Positions 39,072 through 49,532 of a DNA stretch of 64,000 nucleotides are shown here, piece after piece. The notes beneath the pieces are model-generated. The model had not been told where the DNA came from, ran no database searches, and was given only the letters and a program-made list of their open reading frames with translations. The position numbers and the translations under genes were made by a program. Within the stretch, counting starts at the first letter, position 1; each line of letters starts with the position of its first letter. The DNA is from Streptomyces sp. PCS3-D2 (GTDB lineage: Bacteria; Actinomycetota; Actinomycetes; Streptomycetales; Streptomycetaceae): assembly GCF_000612545.2 (NCBI RefSeq), contig NZ_CP097800.1, positions 5,982,501-6,046,500 on the forward strand, given 5' to 3'.

Positions 39072-39715
39072 GCCGAGCGCCCTCCCTCAAGGGTGCGGCG
39101 GTCGGCAGGCGCATCGGAATCGGCCTCATGTACGGGCTGTGGAAGCCGCGCGTGCTGGGCGCCTGGAAGGTGCCCGCCTCGGGTCCCGTCATCCTCGCCG
39201 TGAACCACACGCACAACATCGACGGCCCCATGGTGATGGGCACCGCGCCCCGCCCCCTGCACTTCCTGATCAAGAAGGAAGCGTACGTGGGCCCGCTCGG
39301 CCCCTTCCTGGACGGCATCGGGCAGGTCAAGGTCGACCGCTCCGGCGCCGACCGGGCGGCGATAGGCCGCGCCCTCGCCGTGCTCGACCAGGGCGGGGCC
39401 CTCGGGATATTTCCCGAGGGCACCCGGGGCGAGGGCGACTTCGCCTCGCTGCGCGCGGGACTCGCGTACTTCGCGGTCCGCAGCGGCGCGCCCATCGTGC
39501 CCGTCGCGGTTCTCGGCAGCGCCGAGGACCGCGGCCGCCTGATCTCCGGGCTGCCGCCCTTCAAGAGCCGGGTCGACGTCGTCTTCGGCTCGGCCTTCGA
39601 CGCCGGGGACGGCAGTGGCCGCCGTACCCGCACCGCACTGGACCAGGCCACCGTACGCATCCAGGACCGGCTGACCGCCCACCTGGCCGACGCCAAGCGC
39701 CTGACCGGGCGCTGA
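39068..39715 (+). CDS. 1-acylglycerol-phosphate acyltransferase-like (PlsC)
   Basis: The 215-residue protein carries the acyltransferase motifs NHTHNIDGP (block I, NHx4D), FLIKKEAYVGPLGPFL, KVDRSGADRAAI and IFPEGTRGEGD (block III). It should transfer an acyl chain to lysophosphatidic acid or a related lipid at the membrane. GTG 39068 overlaps the cmk stop by four bases. Its place between cmk and der is conserved in Streptomyces. Confidence 0.9.
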   Translation: MSRAPSLKGAAVGRRIGIGLMYGLWKPRVLGAWKVPASGPVILAVNHTHNIDGPMVMGTAPRPLHFLIKKEAYVGPLGPFLDGIGQVKVDRSGADRAAIGRALAVLDQGGALGIFPEGTRGEGDFASLRAGLAYFAVRSGAPIVPVAVLGSAEDRGRLISGLPPFKSRVDVVFGSAFDAGDGSGRRTRTALDQATVRIQDRLTAHLADAKRLTGR

Positions 39716-39790
39716 GCGAGACTTGACCTAGTAGTGGAACCGCGCTGCGCGGGCACCACCGATCACCACGAACGACGAGGAACGGACTTC

Positions 39791-41254
39791 ATGAACGACC
39801 AGCACGACCACGGAGCGCTTGGCGATGCCGAGTACGCGGAGTTCATGGAGCTCGCCGCGGAAGAGGGCTTCGACCTCGAAGAGGTCGAAGGCGCCATCGG
39901 GGAGGCGGGTCACGGCCCGCTGCCCGTCCTCGCCGTCGTGGGCCGCCCCAACGTCGGCAAGTCGACCCTGGTGAACCGCATCATCGGCCGCCGCGAGGCG
40001 GTCGTCGAGGACAAGCCGGGCGTCACCCGCGACCGCGTCACCTACGAGGCCGAGTGGGCCGGCCGGCGCTTCAAGGTCGTCGACACCGGCGGCTGGGAGC
40101 AGGACGTCCTCGGCATCGACGCCGCCGTCGCCGCCCAGGCCGAGTACGCCATCGAGTCCGCCGATGCGGTCGTCTTCGTCGTGGACGCCAAGGTCGGCGC
40201 CACCGACAGCGACGAGGCCGTCGTCAAGCTGCTCCGCAAGGCCAAGAAGCCGGTCGTCCTGTGCGCCAACAAGGTCGACGGACAGAGCGGCGAATCCGAC
40301 GCCGCCTCGCTGTGGTCGCTGGGCCTGGGCATGCCGCACCCGGTCTCCTCGCTGCACGGCCGCGGCACCGGCGACATGCTGGACGCCGTCCTCGACGTCC
40401 TGCCCGAGGCCCCCGAGCAGACCTTCGGCGGCGTCGCCCCCGGCGGCCCGCGCCGCATCGCGCTGATCGGCCGCCCCAACGTCGGCAAGTCTTCGCTGCT
40501 CAACAAGGTCGCGAAGGAGAACCGGGTCGTCGTCAACGAGCTGGCCGGCACCACTCGCGACCCGGTCGACGAACTGATCGAGCTCGGCGGCGTCACCTGG
40601 AAGTTCGTCGACACCGCCGGCATCCGCAAGAAGGTCCACCTCCAGCAGGGCGCCGACTACTACGCCTCGCTGCGCACCGCCGCGGCCGTCGAGAAGGCGG
40701 AGGTGGCGGTCATCCTGATCGACACCACCGAGACCATCAGCGTCCAGGACCAGCGCATCATCACCATGGCCGTCGAGGCCGGCCGTGCGATCGTCATCGC
40801 CTACAACAAGTGGGACGAGCTCGACGAGGAGCGCCGCTACTACCTCGAGCGCGAGATCGAGACCGAGATGCAGCAGGTCTCCTGGGCGCCGCGGGTCAAC
40901 GTCTCGGCGCTCACCGGGCGGCACATGGAGAAGCTGGTCCCGGCGATCGAGACCGCCCTCGCGGGCTGGGAGACGCGCGTGCCCACCGGTCGGCTGAACG
41001 CCTTCCTCGGTGAGGTCGTCGCCGCCCACCCGCACCCGATCCGCGGCGGCAAGCAGCCCCGCATCCTGTTCGGTACCCAGGCGGGGAGCAAGCCGCCGCG
41101 GTTCGTCCTCTTCGCCTCCGGCTTCCTGGAGCACGGCTACCGGCGCTTCATCGAGCGCCGCCTGCGCGAGGAGTTCGGCTTCGAGGGCACCCCGATCCAC
41201 ATCTCGGTGCGGGTGCGCGAGAAGCGCGGCGCCCAGTACAAGAAGAAGAAGTAG
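39791..41254 (+). CDS. der: Ribosome-assembly GTPase Der (EngA)
   Basis: The 487-residue protein has two tandem GTPase domains, each with the P-loop GRPNVGKS (near residues 57 and 227) and G3/G4 motifs DTGG/DTAG and NKVD/NKWD, and a C-terminal KH-like domain ending [15 protein letters not shown]. Der acts in 50S subunit assembly. ATG 39791 has GAGGAA upstream and leaves an acidic 45-residue leader. Confidence 0.96.
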   Translation: MNDQHDHGALGDAEYAEFMELAAEEGFDLEEVEGAIGEAGHGPLPVLAVVGRPNVGKSTLVNRIIGRREAVVEDKPGVTRDRVTYEAEWAGRRFKVVDTGGWEQDVLGIDAAVAAQAEYAIESADAVVFVVDAKVGATDSDEAVVKLLRKAKKPVVLCANKVDGQSGESDAASLWSLGLGMPHPVSSLHGRGTGDMLDAVLDVLPEAPEQTFGGVAPGGPRRIALIGRPNVGKSSLLNKVAKENRVVVNELAGTTRDPVDELIELGGVTWKFVDTAGIRKKVHLQQGADYYASLRTAAAVEKAEVAVILIDTTETISVQDQRIITMAVEAGRAIVIAYNKWDELDEERRYYLEREIETEMQQVSWAPRVNVSALTGRHMEKLVPAIETALAGWETRVPTGRLNAFLGEVVAAHPHPIRGGKQPRILFGTQAGSKPPRFVLFASGFLEHGYRRFIERRLREEFGFEGTPIHISVRVREKRGAQYKKKK

Positions 41255-41267
41255 CCGCGGTCCGGGG

Positions 41268-41696
41268 TCAGTAGCCCCGGCGCGGAGCGGGCGGCAGGGC
41301 CGCCGGGAGGTGTGTCATCCCGGTCTGGTGCTGCCGCCCGTCCGCGTATCCGAGGCCGCCCGCGTACGAGTAGGCGGGCTGGGTCTGGGGCTGCGACGGC
41401 GCCTGCGAGCCGTGGAAGGGCTGCCATTCGGACCGCTGCCACGGTGAGGCGCTCCAGCCGCTGCCGTACGTGCCGCCGGTGTGGCCGCCCCCGTACGAGA
41501 AGGCCGTGAACCCGAGGTCCTCCTCACCCGTACGGTCGCCCGGCAGGGCCCGGAAGGCGCGCAGGTACTCCGAGTACAGCGTGTCGTAGATCGGGGTGTG
41601 CGAGACGGCCGGCGAGCTGTCCCGATCCCGTGCGGGACGCATGGCGGGGACGGTGCTCGGATAGGACGGGGCGCGGGAGGAGTCGTATGGATGCAC
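41268..41696 (-). CDS. conserved Streptomyces hypothetical protein
   Basis: The 142-residue protein has an ordered middle (TPIYDTLYSEYLRAFRALPG, then EEDLGFTAFSYGGG) and a Gly/Ser/Gln/Tyr-rich C-terminus (SQPQTQPAYSYAGGLGYAD). I do not recognise a domain. It is convergent with der and lies 14 bases from it. The YDTLYSEYLRAFRALPGDR segment appears in other Streptomyces next to der, as far as I recall, which supports it being a real gene. Confidence 0.7.
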   Translation of the reverse strand: MHPYDSSRAPSYPSTVPAMRPARDRDSSPAVSHTPIYDTLYSEYLRAFRALPGDRTGEEDLGFTAFSYGGGHTGGTYGSGWSASPWQRSEWQPFHGSQAPSQPQTQPAYSYAGGLGYADGRQHQTGMTHLPAALPPAPRRGY

Positions 41697-41853
41697 GTAT
41701 CAGCCAACGAAACCGGCGCGCTGCGGATGCGGGGTGAAGAGGCCGGAAACACAGATCGCCGGGGGTGCGCGGGACGGACCGCACACCCCCGGCGCAGGGC
41801 CGCCCGGCCCCCACACTGGGGGCCGGGCGGTCGTCCACCGGTTCGGCCGGGGA

Positions 41854-42666
41854 TCAGGCGCCGGGCGTCCCCGCCAGCGGCATCGCGGCGGCCACGAGCT
41901 TGCCCGCCGCGGCCGCCTTGTCCAGGGCGTCCCGCAGCAGGTCCTCGCGGGGCTGCTGGCCGATGGAGCCGACCGGCGCGGCGTAGATGAGCACGCGCTG
42001 GGTCTTCTGGACGGCGGTCCGCCAGCCGTCGGTGACCGACAGCGCCTGGTGCGCCTGCCACCAGGCGACCGGGCCGCCGCCCTCGGCGCCCGGCTGGAGC
42101 ACGGCGTGCAGCTGCCCGGCCGCGAGCAGGACCGACCAGCCGCTGAGGAGGGTCGGCAGCTCGTCCGTGTCGGTCACCGGGATGAAGCCCTGCTCGATCA
42201 GGAGCGGCAGGAAGTCGTCGCCGGGGCCGTCACTGCCCGGGCGGGCGATCGGCGCGGTCGGCTCGACGACCAGGGCCGGGTGCAGCTCGCCGCCGATCAG
42301 CACGAGGCCGCTGGTGATGCCGAGGACGGCCTGTCCGCCGGGTACGTTCTGCGGCGCGGGCGCGCCCGTGTCCGACGCGGCGGCCGGGCTGTCACCGGTG
42401 ATGCTGCGGACCGCGCCCTGGAGCTGTTCCTCGGAAACGGATACGACCTGCGAGGGGATGCAGGTGGCGTGGGCGAAGGCGAGGACGGCGGTCTCCTCAC
42501 CGACGAACAGCACCGTGCTGGTGCGCTCGTTCTCGGGGTCGCCCGGAGTGCGGCAGGAGGTGCAGTCGTAACTGCGCGGCGCGTCGTCGCCGACGAGCAG
42601 CCTGTCGGCTTCTTCGTCGCCGATCTCGGCACGTACCTCATCACTGACGTCGAGCATGCGCGGCAC
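41854..42666 (-). CDS. conserved hypothetical protein (possible SseB-like)
   Basis: The ~270-residue acidic protein has an N-terminal Cys-containing patch (YDCTSCRTPGDPENE) with CxxC spacing, and later LQGAVRSITGD, FLPLLIEQGFIPVTDTDELP and GWSVLLAAGQLHAVLQPGAE. It resembles no enzyme I can name with confidence. GTG 42666 is chosen for a GAGGAG site seven bases upstream; ATG 42657 is an alternative. It is divergent from the Rpf-like gene across a 294-base gap. Function unknown. Confidence 0.75.
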   Translation of the reverse strand: MPRMLDVSDEVRAEIGDEEADRLLVGDDAPRSYDCTSCRTPGDPENERTSTVLFVGEETAVLAFAHATCIPSQVVSVSEEQLQGAVRSITGDSPAAASDTGAPAPQNVPGGQAVLGITSGLVLIGGELHPALVVEPTAPIARPGSDGPGDDFLPLLIEQGFIPVTDTDELPTLLSGWSVLLAAGQLHAVLQPGAEGGGPVAWWQAHQALSVTDGWRTAVQKTQRVLIYAAPVGSIGQQPREDLLRDALDKAAAAGKLVAAAMPLAGTPGA

Positions 42667-43668
<1,002 letters not shown>

Positions 43669-43699
43669 GCGCCGCGGCACCCACTGGCAGACTCGGGGC

Positions 43700-44689
43700 A
43701 TGCTCGAGACCTCCGCACGGCTGCTGCGTCTGCTCTCCCTGCTCCAGGCCCACCGCGCATGGACCGGCGCCGACCTCGCCGACCGCCTCGGCGTCACCGC
43801 CCGGACGGTCCGGCGCGACGTGGACCGGCTCAGGGAGCTCGGGTATCCGGTGAACGCGACTCCCGGGACCGGCGGCGGCTACCAGCTGGGGGCCGGCGCC
43901 GAACTGCCGCCGCTGTTGCTGGACGACGACGAAGCCGTGGCCGTCGCGGTCGGCCTGCGGACCGCTGCGGGCAACGGGGTCGAAGGCATCGGGGAGTCCT
44001 CGGTGCGAGCCCTGGCGAAGCTGGAGCAGGTCCTGCCGTCGCGGCTGCGCCGCAGGGTGTCCGCGCTCAACGAGTTCACCGTGCCGATGCTGCGCGGGGC
44101 CCAGCACTCGACCGTGGACGCCTCGGTGCTGACCGAACTGGCCTCGGTCTGCCGGGACGCCGAGCGCCTCCGCTTCGGCTACCGGGACCATGAGGGGAGC
44201 GTCAGCCGCCGCACCGTCGAACCGCACCGGCTCGTCTGCACCGAGCGTCGCTGGTACCTGGTCGCCTGGGACCTCGACCGCGAAGCATGGCGGACCTTCC
44301 GCGCGGACCGGATCGAGCCCAGACCGCCCCACGGGCCGCGGTTCACCCCGCGCCCGCCACCGGCCGAGGACCTCGCCGCGTATGTCTCCCACGGCGTCTC
44401 GCAGCGGGTCTACCCGGCCCGCGCGGTGGTGCGGCTGAACGTATCGCAGCAGGAGGCGGCGCGGATCGTCACGCCGAGCGACGGCGTCCTGGAACCGATC
44501 GACGCGCATGCCTGTCTGCTGCGCACGGGGGCCGTGAACCTGGACGTTCTGGTGATTCACATCATGCTGCTCGGTTGTGAGTTCGAAGTGGTCGAGCCGC
44601 CCGCCCTCACGGACCGGATGAGGGAGCTCAGAGATCTCCTGGGCAGGGCCGTGGCGGCCGGAGAAGTGACGGGAATGCAGCGGAGCTGA
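43700..44689 (+). CDS. WYL-domain transcriptional regulator (YafY-like)
   Basis: The 329-residue protein has an N-terminal DeoR-type helix-turn-helix (ADLADRLGVTARTVRRDVDR) and LGYPVNATPGTGGGYQLGAG, then a WYL domain (LRFGYRDHEGSVSRR, VEPHRLVCTERRWYLVAWDL). The WYL fold senses ligands, often nucleic acids or metabolites, and such regulators are widespread in actinobacteria. No target gene is evident. It stands alone between the Rpf-like gene and the convergent PAP2 gene. Confidence 0.92.
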   Translation: MLETSARLLRLLSLLQAHRAWTGADLADRLGVTARTVRRDVDRLRELGYPVNATPGTGGGYQLGAGAELPPLLLDDDEAVAVAVGLRTAAGNGVEGIGESSVRALAKLEQVLPSRLRRRVSALNEFTVPMLRGAQHSTVDASVLTELASVCRDAERLRFGYRDHEGSVSRRTVEPHRLVCTERRWYLVAWDLDREAWRTFRADRIEPRPPHGPRFTPRPPPAEDLAAYVSHGVSQRVYPARAVVRLNVSQQEAARIVTPSDGVLEPIDAHACLLRTGAVNLDVLVIHIMLLGCEFEVVEPPALTDRMRELRDLLGRAVAAGEVTGMQRS

Positions 44690-44883
44690 GGGGGATTCAG
44701 TAGCTTCGGACCAAGGGGTGCGTGGAAATGTGGTAAGGGAATTCCGTGGTTCTCGGGGGGAATTCGAATACGTCTGCGGCCCGGGCGTGTCGCGGTGCGG
44801 TAAACAATGGGCGACTGTAGATATTCTGTGACACAAGCGTGACCCGGGATGGACGAACGTCCGGGCGCGGCGCTGACGAACGC

Positions 44884-44920
44884 CGAAGGCGGGCCGGGTC
44901 GATGACCCGGCCCGCCTTCG
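44884..44920. terminator. bidirectional hairpin between the WYL and PAP2 genes
   Basis: A perfect 17-bp stem (44884-44900 with 44904-44920) with a three-base GAT loop lies 43 bases beyond the PAP2 stop. It can terminate PAP2 and read-through from the WYL gene. Confidence 0.88.
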
Positions 44921-44963
44921 CGCCGTGGGGGCGGCCGGTGCGTACCATCCCCGTCCTGGGCGG

Positions 44964-46034
44964 TCAGCCGCCGGCGACCGGACGGGCCGCGGTGCCCCGC
45001 GATCCGGTCCGCTCGGTGTGTGCGGGATGCGCGGGGCGGCGGCTGCCGGCCGGGGTGGCCGGGGTCCGCTCGGAACGGATCAGGTGCGGTCGGTTGACCG
45101 GGTGTACGGCAGGACGGTGCGCCGGGGAGTGTCCCGCGGTCCCGGCCCCGCCGGACGCGGTGGTCGCCGCCGGCTCGACGACGGCCCCGGTGGCGGGCTT
45201 GAGCTGCCACTTGCCGCCCGCGGAGAGCAGCGGGGTGAGCGCGGAGACCACGGGTGCGGGCATCCGCCCGGTCTCGGCCCGGCGGCGCAGGAGCTCGCGC
45301 AGGTCGAAGACGTAGGCCTCGGTCCGCGCGATGAGCGGCTCGAACCAGGGCAGGGCCAGCAGGATCAGAAGACCTGCGGACCAGCCCAGCAGGACGTCGC
45401 TGACCCAGTGCGTGCCGAGGTACACGGTGGTGGCGCCCACGCTGAGCGAGACGACCGCGGACACCACGGACAGCACCCGCCGGGTGACCACGGTGGACGC
45501 CAGATAGGCCAGGATTCCCCAGGTCACGACGGCGTTGGCGGTGTGGCCGGAAGGGAATATATCGCCGCCCGCGAAGAGTTCGGCCGAGCCGATCTCCGTG
45601 GCGTAGTGCGGGCCGAGCCGCCCGAGGCCCAGTTTCACGGACCCGACGGTGACGTTGAGCAGCAGCAGCGCGACGCCGAGGGTGATCAGCGGGCGCAGGG
45701 TGTGCTGCCGCCAGGAGCGCCAGCCGAGCCAGGCGGCGACCATGACCGCGGTGGGTCCGCGCTGGCCCAGTACGACCAGGTAGTCGAGGAAGGCGTGCAG
45801 CTGCGGCCACTGCTCGTAGGGCCGGAAGAACATGATCTGCCAGTCCAGGCGGACCAGCCAGGACGTGGTCAGCACGGCCACGACGATGGCGAGGTAGAAC
45901 GCGAGGGTCGATCCCAGGAGCACGACGCGGTGCCGGCTCATCTGCGGAGTCTGCAGATGAGCCGGTCGCTCTGGTTCCCGGTCCAGCCGGGCGAAGACCC
46001 GCTCCAGACGGGTCAGGATTTGATCGGTACGCAC
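44964..46034 (-). CDS. PAP2-superfamily membrane phosphatase
   Basis: The 356-residue protein has a run of membrane helices (LLGSTLAFYLAIVVAVLTTS onward) and the PAP2 motifs KLGLGRLGP (KxxxxxxRP-like), PSGHTAN and TVYLGTHWVSDVLLG (SRxxxxxHxxxD-like). It should remove phosphate from a lipid or isoprenoid phosphate at the outer membrane face. After the last helix a ~100-residue Pro/Ala/Thr-rich tail (HRPAVHPVNRPHLI) is likely disordered and possibly strain-variable. It starts at GTG 46034. Confidence 0.9.
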   Translation of the reverse strand: MRTDQILTRLERVFARLDREPERPAHLQTPQMSRHRVVLLGSTLAFYLAIVVAVLTTSWLVRLDWQIMFFRPYEQWPQLHAFLDYLVVLGQRGPTAVMVAAWLGWRSWRQHTLRPLITLGVALLLLNVTVGSVKLGLGRLGPHYATEIGSAELFAGGDIFPSGHTANAVVTWGILAYLASTVVTRRVLSVVSAVVSLSVGATTVYLGTHWVSDVLLGWSAGLLILLALPWFEPLIARTEAYVFDLRELLRRRAETGRMPAPVVSALTPLLSAGGKWQLKPATGAVVEPAATTASGGAGTAGHSPAHRPAVHPVNRPHLIRSERTPATPAGSRRPAHPAHTERTGSRGTAARPVAGG

Positions 46035-46274
46035 TCAATCGACGTTACCGCGCGGGGATGGTCGGCCCGGGCGAATCTCGGGCTTTGTGATGACCATGTG
46101 ATGTGGAGTTGGTCTCACGCGGGCTCTAATTCCCGTTATTCCGCCAGGGGTTGGATGCTTCTCGATCCGGCGTCGGGTAATTGTTTGGGCCGCTTATTCG
46201 GGCTTTATTGCCGCAGGTCGATTACCGTGCCCGCGGGCCGCCGGAAGCGTCCGCTCCGGCGGTCGGCCGGGGGC

Positions 46275-47390
46275 CTACGGGGGGCCCGAGCCGTTCAGCC
46301 AGAACGCTCCGTACACCGCCGAGCCGAGGGCGGCCGCGCCGAGCACCAGCACGGCCCGCCGGGTCCGCCACCGGGCGAGTGCCACCGCAGGCACCAGCAT
46401 CAGCGGGAAGGCCGGCAGCAGCAGCCGCGGCTTCGAACCGAAGTACCCCGACGCGCACAACGCCAGCGCCACGACGATCCCGCAGTACACCAGCAGCGGC
46501 ACCGGCTGCCGCTGCCGCACGCACGCCGCGTACAGCCACAGCACCAGCACGACCCCGGCGATCAGCCCCAGCCCGGCCGGGAAGGCGGCGGAGGCCAGCT
46601 TCGCACCGACGAAGCGGGCGAACGCCCAGCCGCCGTCGAAGCCGTTGCCCCAGCCGGCCTGCACGTCCAGGTACCCGAGCGGGCCGTCCCCGGTGCGCGC
46701 GCCCACCCACAGGACGTACCCGGCCGCGCCGGCCGGAGCCGTCAGCGCCCCGAGTGCCATCCGCCACGACCGCTCCCCCCGCCGCCGGGCCAGTGCGACG
46801 GCCACCCAGATCGCCGCCACGACCGCCGCGCCGACCGGGCGGGTGAGACCGGCCCCGGCGGCGAGCAGGCCCGCCGTCAGCCACCGGCCGCGCAGGGACC
46901 CGTACAGCGCCCATGCGGCGAGCGCGGTGAACAGCGACTCGCTGTAGGCCATCGACTGCACGATGCCGACGGGCAGTGCCGCCCAGGCGGCGACCGCGAA
47001 CACCCCGGTGCGGCGGCCGTGGAGCAGGTCGGCCACCGCAAAGATCCCCCACGCCGCGGCGAACCCCGCGACCACCGACACCACCAGGCCCGCCGAGCCG
47101 TGGGAGAGCCCCGTCGCCGCCGACACCGCCCGCTCCAGCCATGGCAGCAGCGGGAAGAACGCGAGGTTGGAGTGGACGTCGCCGTTGGGCAGGGCGATCT
47201 CGTAGCCGTACCCCTCGGCGGCGATGCGGGCGTACCAGAGCGAGTCCCACCGGGCGGACAGCAGCGTGTGCGGGCTGCTGCCCGCCACCGCGCTCCACAC
47301 CGTGAGCACGGCCAGTCCGAGCAGCCGGACCGCCGCGAAGACGGCGAGCGCGGGCGCGGCCCGGCGAAATCCAAGATCTTCCACGGGCAT
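46275..47390 (-). CDS. PIG-V-like membrane mannosyltransferase
   Basis: The 371-residue protein has about nine hydrophobic segments and the sequence SARWDSLWYARIAAEGYGYE near residue 45, which matches the Asp-rich loop of PIG-V/GPI-mannosyltransferase-2-like and other lipid-linked GT-C enzymes (RWD motif). It would transfer mannose or another sugar from a lipid carrier outside the membrane. The ATG at 47390 is taken as start; there is no clear Shine-Dalgarno. It is divergent from the MFS gene. A longer upstream frame exists but is out of character with the protein. Confidence 0.82.
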   Translation of the reverse strand: MPVEDLGFRRAAPALAVFAAVRLLGLAVLTVWSAVAGSSPHTLLSARWDSLWYARIAAEGYGYEIALPNGDVHSNLAFFPLLPWLERAVSAATGLSHGSAGLVVSVVAGFAAAWGIFAVADLLHGRRTGVFAVAAWAALPVGIVQSMAYSESLFTALAAWALYGSLRGRWLTAGLLAAGAGLTRPVGAAVVAAIWVAVALARRRGERSWRMALGALTAPAGAAGYVLWVGARTGDGPLGYLDVQAGWGNGFDGGWAFARFVGAKLASAAFPAGLGLIAGVVLVLWLYAACVRQRQPVPLLVYCGIVVALALCASGYFGSKPRLLLPAFPLMLVPAVALARWRTRRAVLVLGAAALGSAVYGAFWLNGSGPP

Positions 47391-47672
47391 GATTATCGGT
47401 GGCGTCCGACCTGGGTCGACGCCGAGAACCACGGACCGTGAGCGGGCGTGTACGCGGGGGAGGGCTTCGGGTGGGGGAGTGGCGCACGCCACATGGGGGG
47501 CGCTGCCGCTATGAGAGCTTGGCCACGTATCGGGCACACGAACTCGCGTACGCTGACCGTTCACTCGCGTGTCGATGCCGGACCCCGTTGGATGCCGCAC
47601 AGCGCACCGCCCCCCGCGGCTCCGCCAGACGCTGGTCCACCGAGCGCGGGGGATCACCTGGGAGGTACATGC

Positions 47673-49328
47673 ATGGCGGGGACGAACGCGGCCACGGCCG
47701 GGACCCCTTCGCCCTGGCGGCGGCTGGGAGCGGCCTCCGGCGGTGCCAACCGCTGGGTCGTCCTGGCCGTTCTCTGCGTCAGCCTGGTCCTCGTCGCGCT
47801 CGACGCGACGATCCTGCACGTCGCGGTTCCGTCCGTCACGGAGGACCTGAGGCCCGGCCCGATCGAGCTGCTCTGGATCGTCGACGCCTACCCGCTGGTC
47901 TGCGCCTCGCTGCTGATCCTCTTCGGCACCCTCGGGGACCGGGTGGGCCGCCGCCGCATCCTCCTGCTCGGCTACGGGCTCTTCGGTGCGGCCTCCGCGA
48001 CGGCGGCTCTGGCCGACAACGCCCCGGTCCTCATCGCCGCGCGCGCCCTGCTCGGCATCGGCGGCGCGATGATCATGCCGGCCACCCTGTCGATCCTGCG
48101 CCAGGTCTTCCCCGACCGGCGTGAGCGGGCTCTGGCCATCGGCATCTGGACCGCCGTCGCCGCGGTCGGCGCGGCCAGTGGGCCGGTCCTGGGCGGCTTC
48201 CTCGTCGAGCACTTCTGGTGGGGCTCGGTCTTCCTCATCAACATCCCGCTGATGGCCCTGATCCTGCCCCTCGGCCGCTGGCTGCTGCCGGAATCGCGCG
48301 GCGGCGCGGACGGACCGTGGGACGTGCTCGGCGCGCTGATGGCCGCCGCCGGAGTGCTCGGCGCGGTGCTCGGGATCAAACGGCTCGGCGCGGAGCGGCA
48401 CCTGCTCGACGCGGAGGCGCTGGTCCCGCTGCTGCTCGGCGCGGTGCTGCTCGTGCTGTTCGTACGGCGCCAGAAGCGGCGCGAGCACCCGCTGATCGAC
48501 ATGCGGATGTTCTCCCGGGCCGCCTTCTCCACCTCGGTGGCCTGCATCGTGCTCGCCATGCTCGCGCTGGTGGGCCTTGAGCTGATCGCCGTCCAGTACC
48601 TCCAGCTGGTGCTGCACCTCAGCCCGCTGGAGACCGGCCTGCGTCTGCTACCGCTGACCTTCGCGGCCATGGCCGCCGGCGCCACCGGCTCCTACACCCT
48701 GGCTCGGGTCGGGCCGCGCACCATGGTGTCGCTCGGCTTCGTGCTGACGGGCTGCGCCGTGCTGCTGCTGACGCTGATGGGCCAGCAGGACCGGCCGGTG
48801 CTGTTGACCGCCGGCTTCGTCCTGCTGGGCTTCGGACTGCAGACCACGCTCTTCGCCGCCTACGAATCGATGCTGAGCGAGGCCCCGGCCGAGACCGCGG
48901 GCGGGGCGGCCTCGATCGGCGAGACCTCCTACCAGTTGGGCGCGGGCATCGGCATCGCGCTGCTGGGCAGCGTGATGAACGCGGCGTACCGGCCCGGACT
49001 GGCCTCGGTGCCGGGGGTCTCGGCCGCGGACTCGGCGGGCGCCGCGAACTCGCTGGGCGAGGCCTACCAGATCGCCTCGGGCCTCGGCGGTCCGGCGGGA
49101 GCCGCCCTGTACGCGGCGGCGCGGCACTCCTTCGTACACGGGCTGCACGTCACGCTGCTGGTGAGTGCGGCGCTGCTGTTCGCGGGGGCCGTGATGGCGC
49201 TGAAGCTGCCGAGGGCGATGGAGTGCGGAGCGGCCGAGGAGACCGGGGAGGGCGAGCCGGTGCGGCTGCCCGCCCAGGCGAAGGGCGAGGCGCAGGCGCG
49301 GCCGGCCCCGGTCGAGCAGGCGGGCTGA
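47673..49328 (+). CDS. MFS exporter, DHA2 family (EmrB/QacA type)
   Basis: The 551-residue protein has fourteen hydrophobic segments with the motif A loop GTLGDRVGRRRIL and the TM5 antiporter region AAVGAASGPVLGGFL (motif C). It begins its membrane region at WVVLAVLCVSLVLVALDATI. DHA2 pumps export drugs or natural products in exchange for protons. ATG 47673 has GGAGG seven bases upstream. A TetR-type repressor, common next to such genes, is not present, so the cue is unknown. Confidence 0.92.
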   Translation: MAGTNAATAGTPSPWRRLGAASGGANRWVVLAVLCVSLVLVALDATILHVAVPSVTEDLRPGPIELLWIVDAYPLVCASLLILFGTLGDRVGRRRILLLGYGLFGAASATAALADNAPVLIAARALLGIGGAMIMPATLSILRQVFPDRRERALAIGIWTAVAAVGAASGPVLGGFLVEHFWWGSVFLINIPLMALILPLGRWLLPESRGGADGPWDVLGALMAAAGVLGAVLGIKRLGAERHLLDAEALVPLLLGAVLLVLFVRRQKRREHPLIDMRMFSRAAFSTSVACIVLAMLALVGLELIAVQYLQLVLHLSPLETGLRLLPLTFAAMAAGATGSYTLARVGPRTMVSLGFVLTGCAVLLLTLMGQQDRPVLLTAGFVLLGFGLQTTLFAAYESMLSEAPAETAGGAASIGETSYQLGAGIGIALLGSVMNAAYRPGLASVPGVSAADSAGAANSLGEAYQIASGLGGPAGAALYAAARHSFVHGLHVTLLVSAALLFAGAVMALKLPRAMECGAAEETGEGEPVRLPAQAKGEAQARPAPVEQAG

Positions 49329-49532
49329 CGGGACCGCCCCGCCCACCGGTGCGGCGCGGCCGCCGGGGTGTCGGCCCCGGGCGGCCCCCCCGCCCGAACT
49401 CCGACGGGGCTGCGAGGGCGCGGGCCGGCCGGCGCCGGAAAGCGGGGCTGGATTTGCCCGCCGCAGCCCCATAGCGTCAGGTGGGCGCACACCCGTGCGC
49501 CGCTGGTTCCGCTCAGGCCGCCGGGAGGCCCC

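Noticed and set aside
47391-48617. Upstream extension of the PIG-V-like gene to a 780-residue frame
   Set aside because: It runs antisense through the MFS exporter and is Asp/Gln/Arg-rich without hydrophobic segments; a shadow frame.
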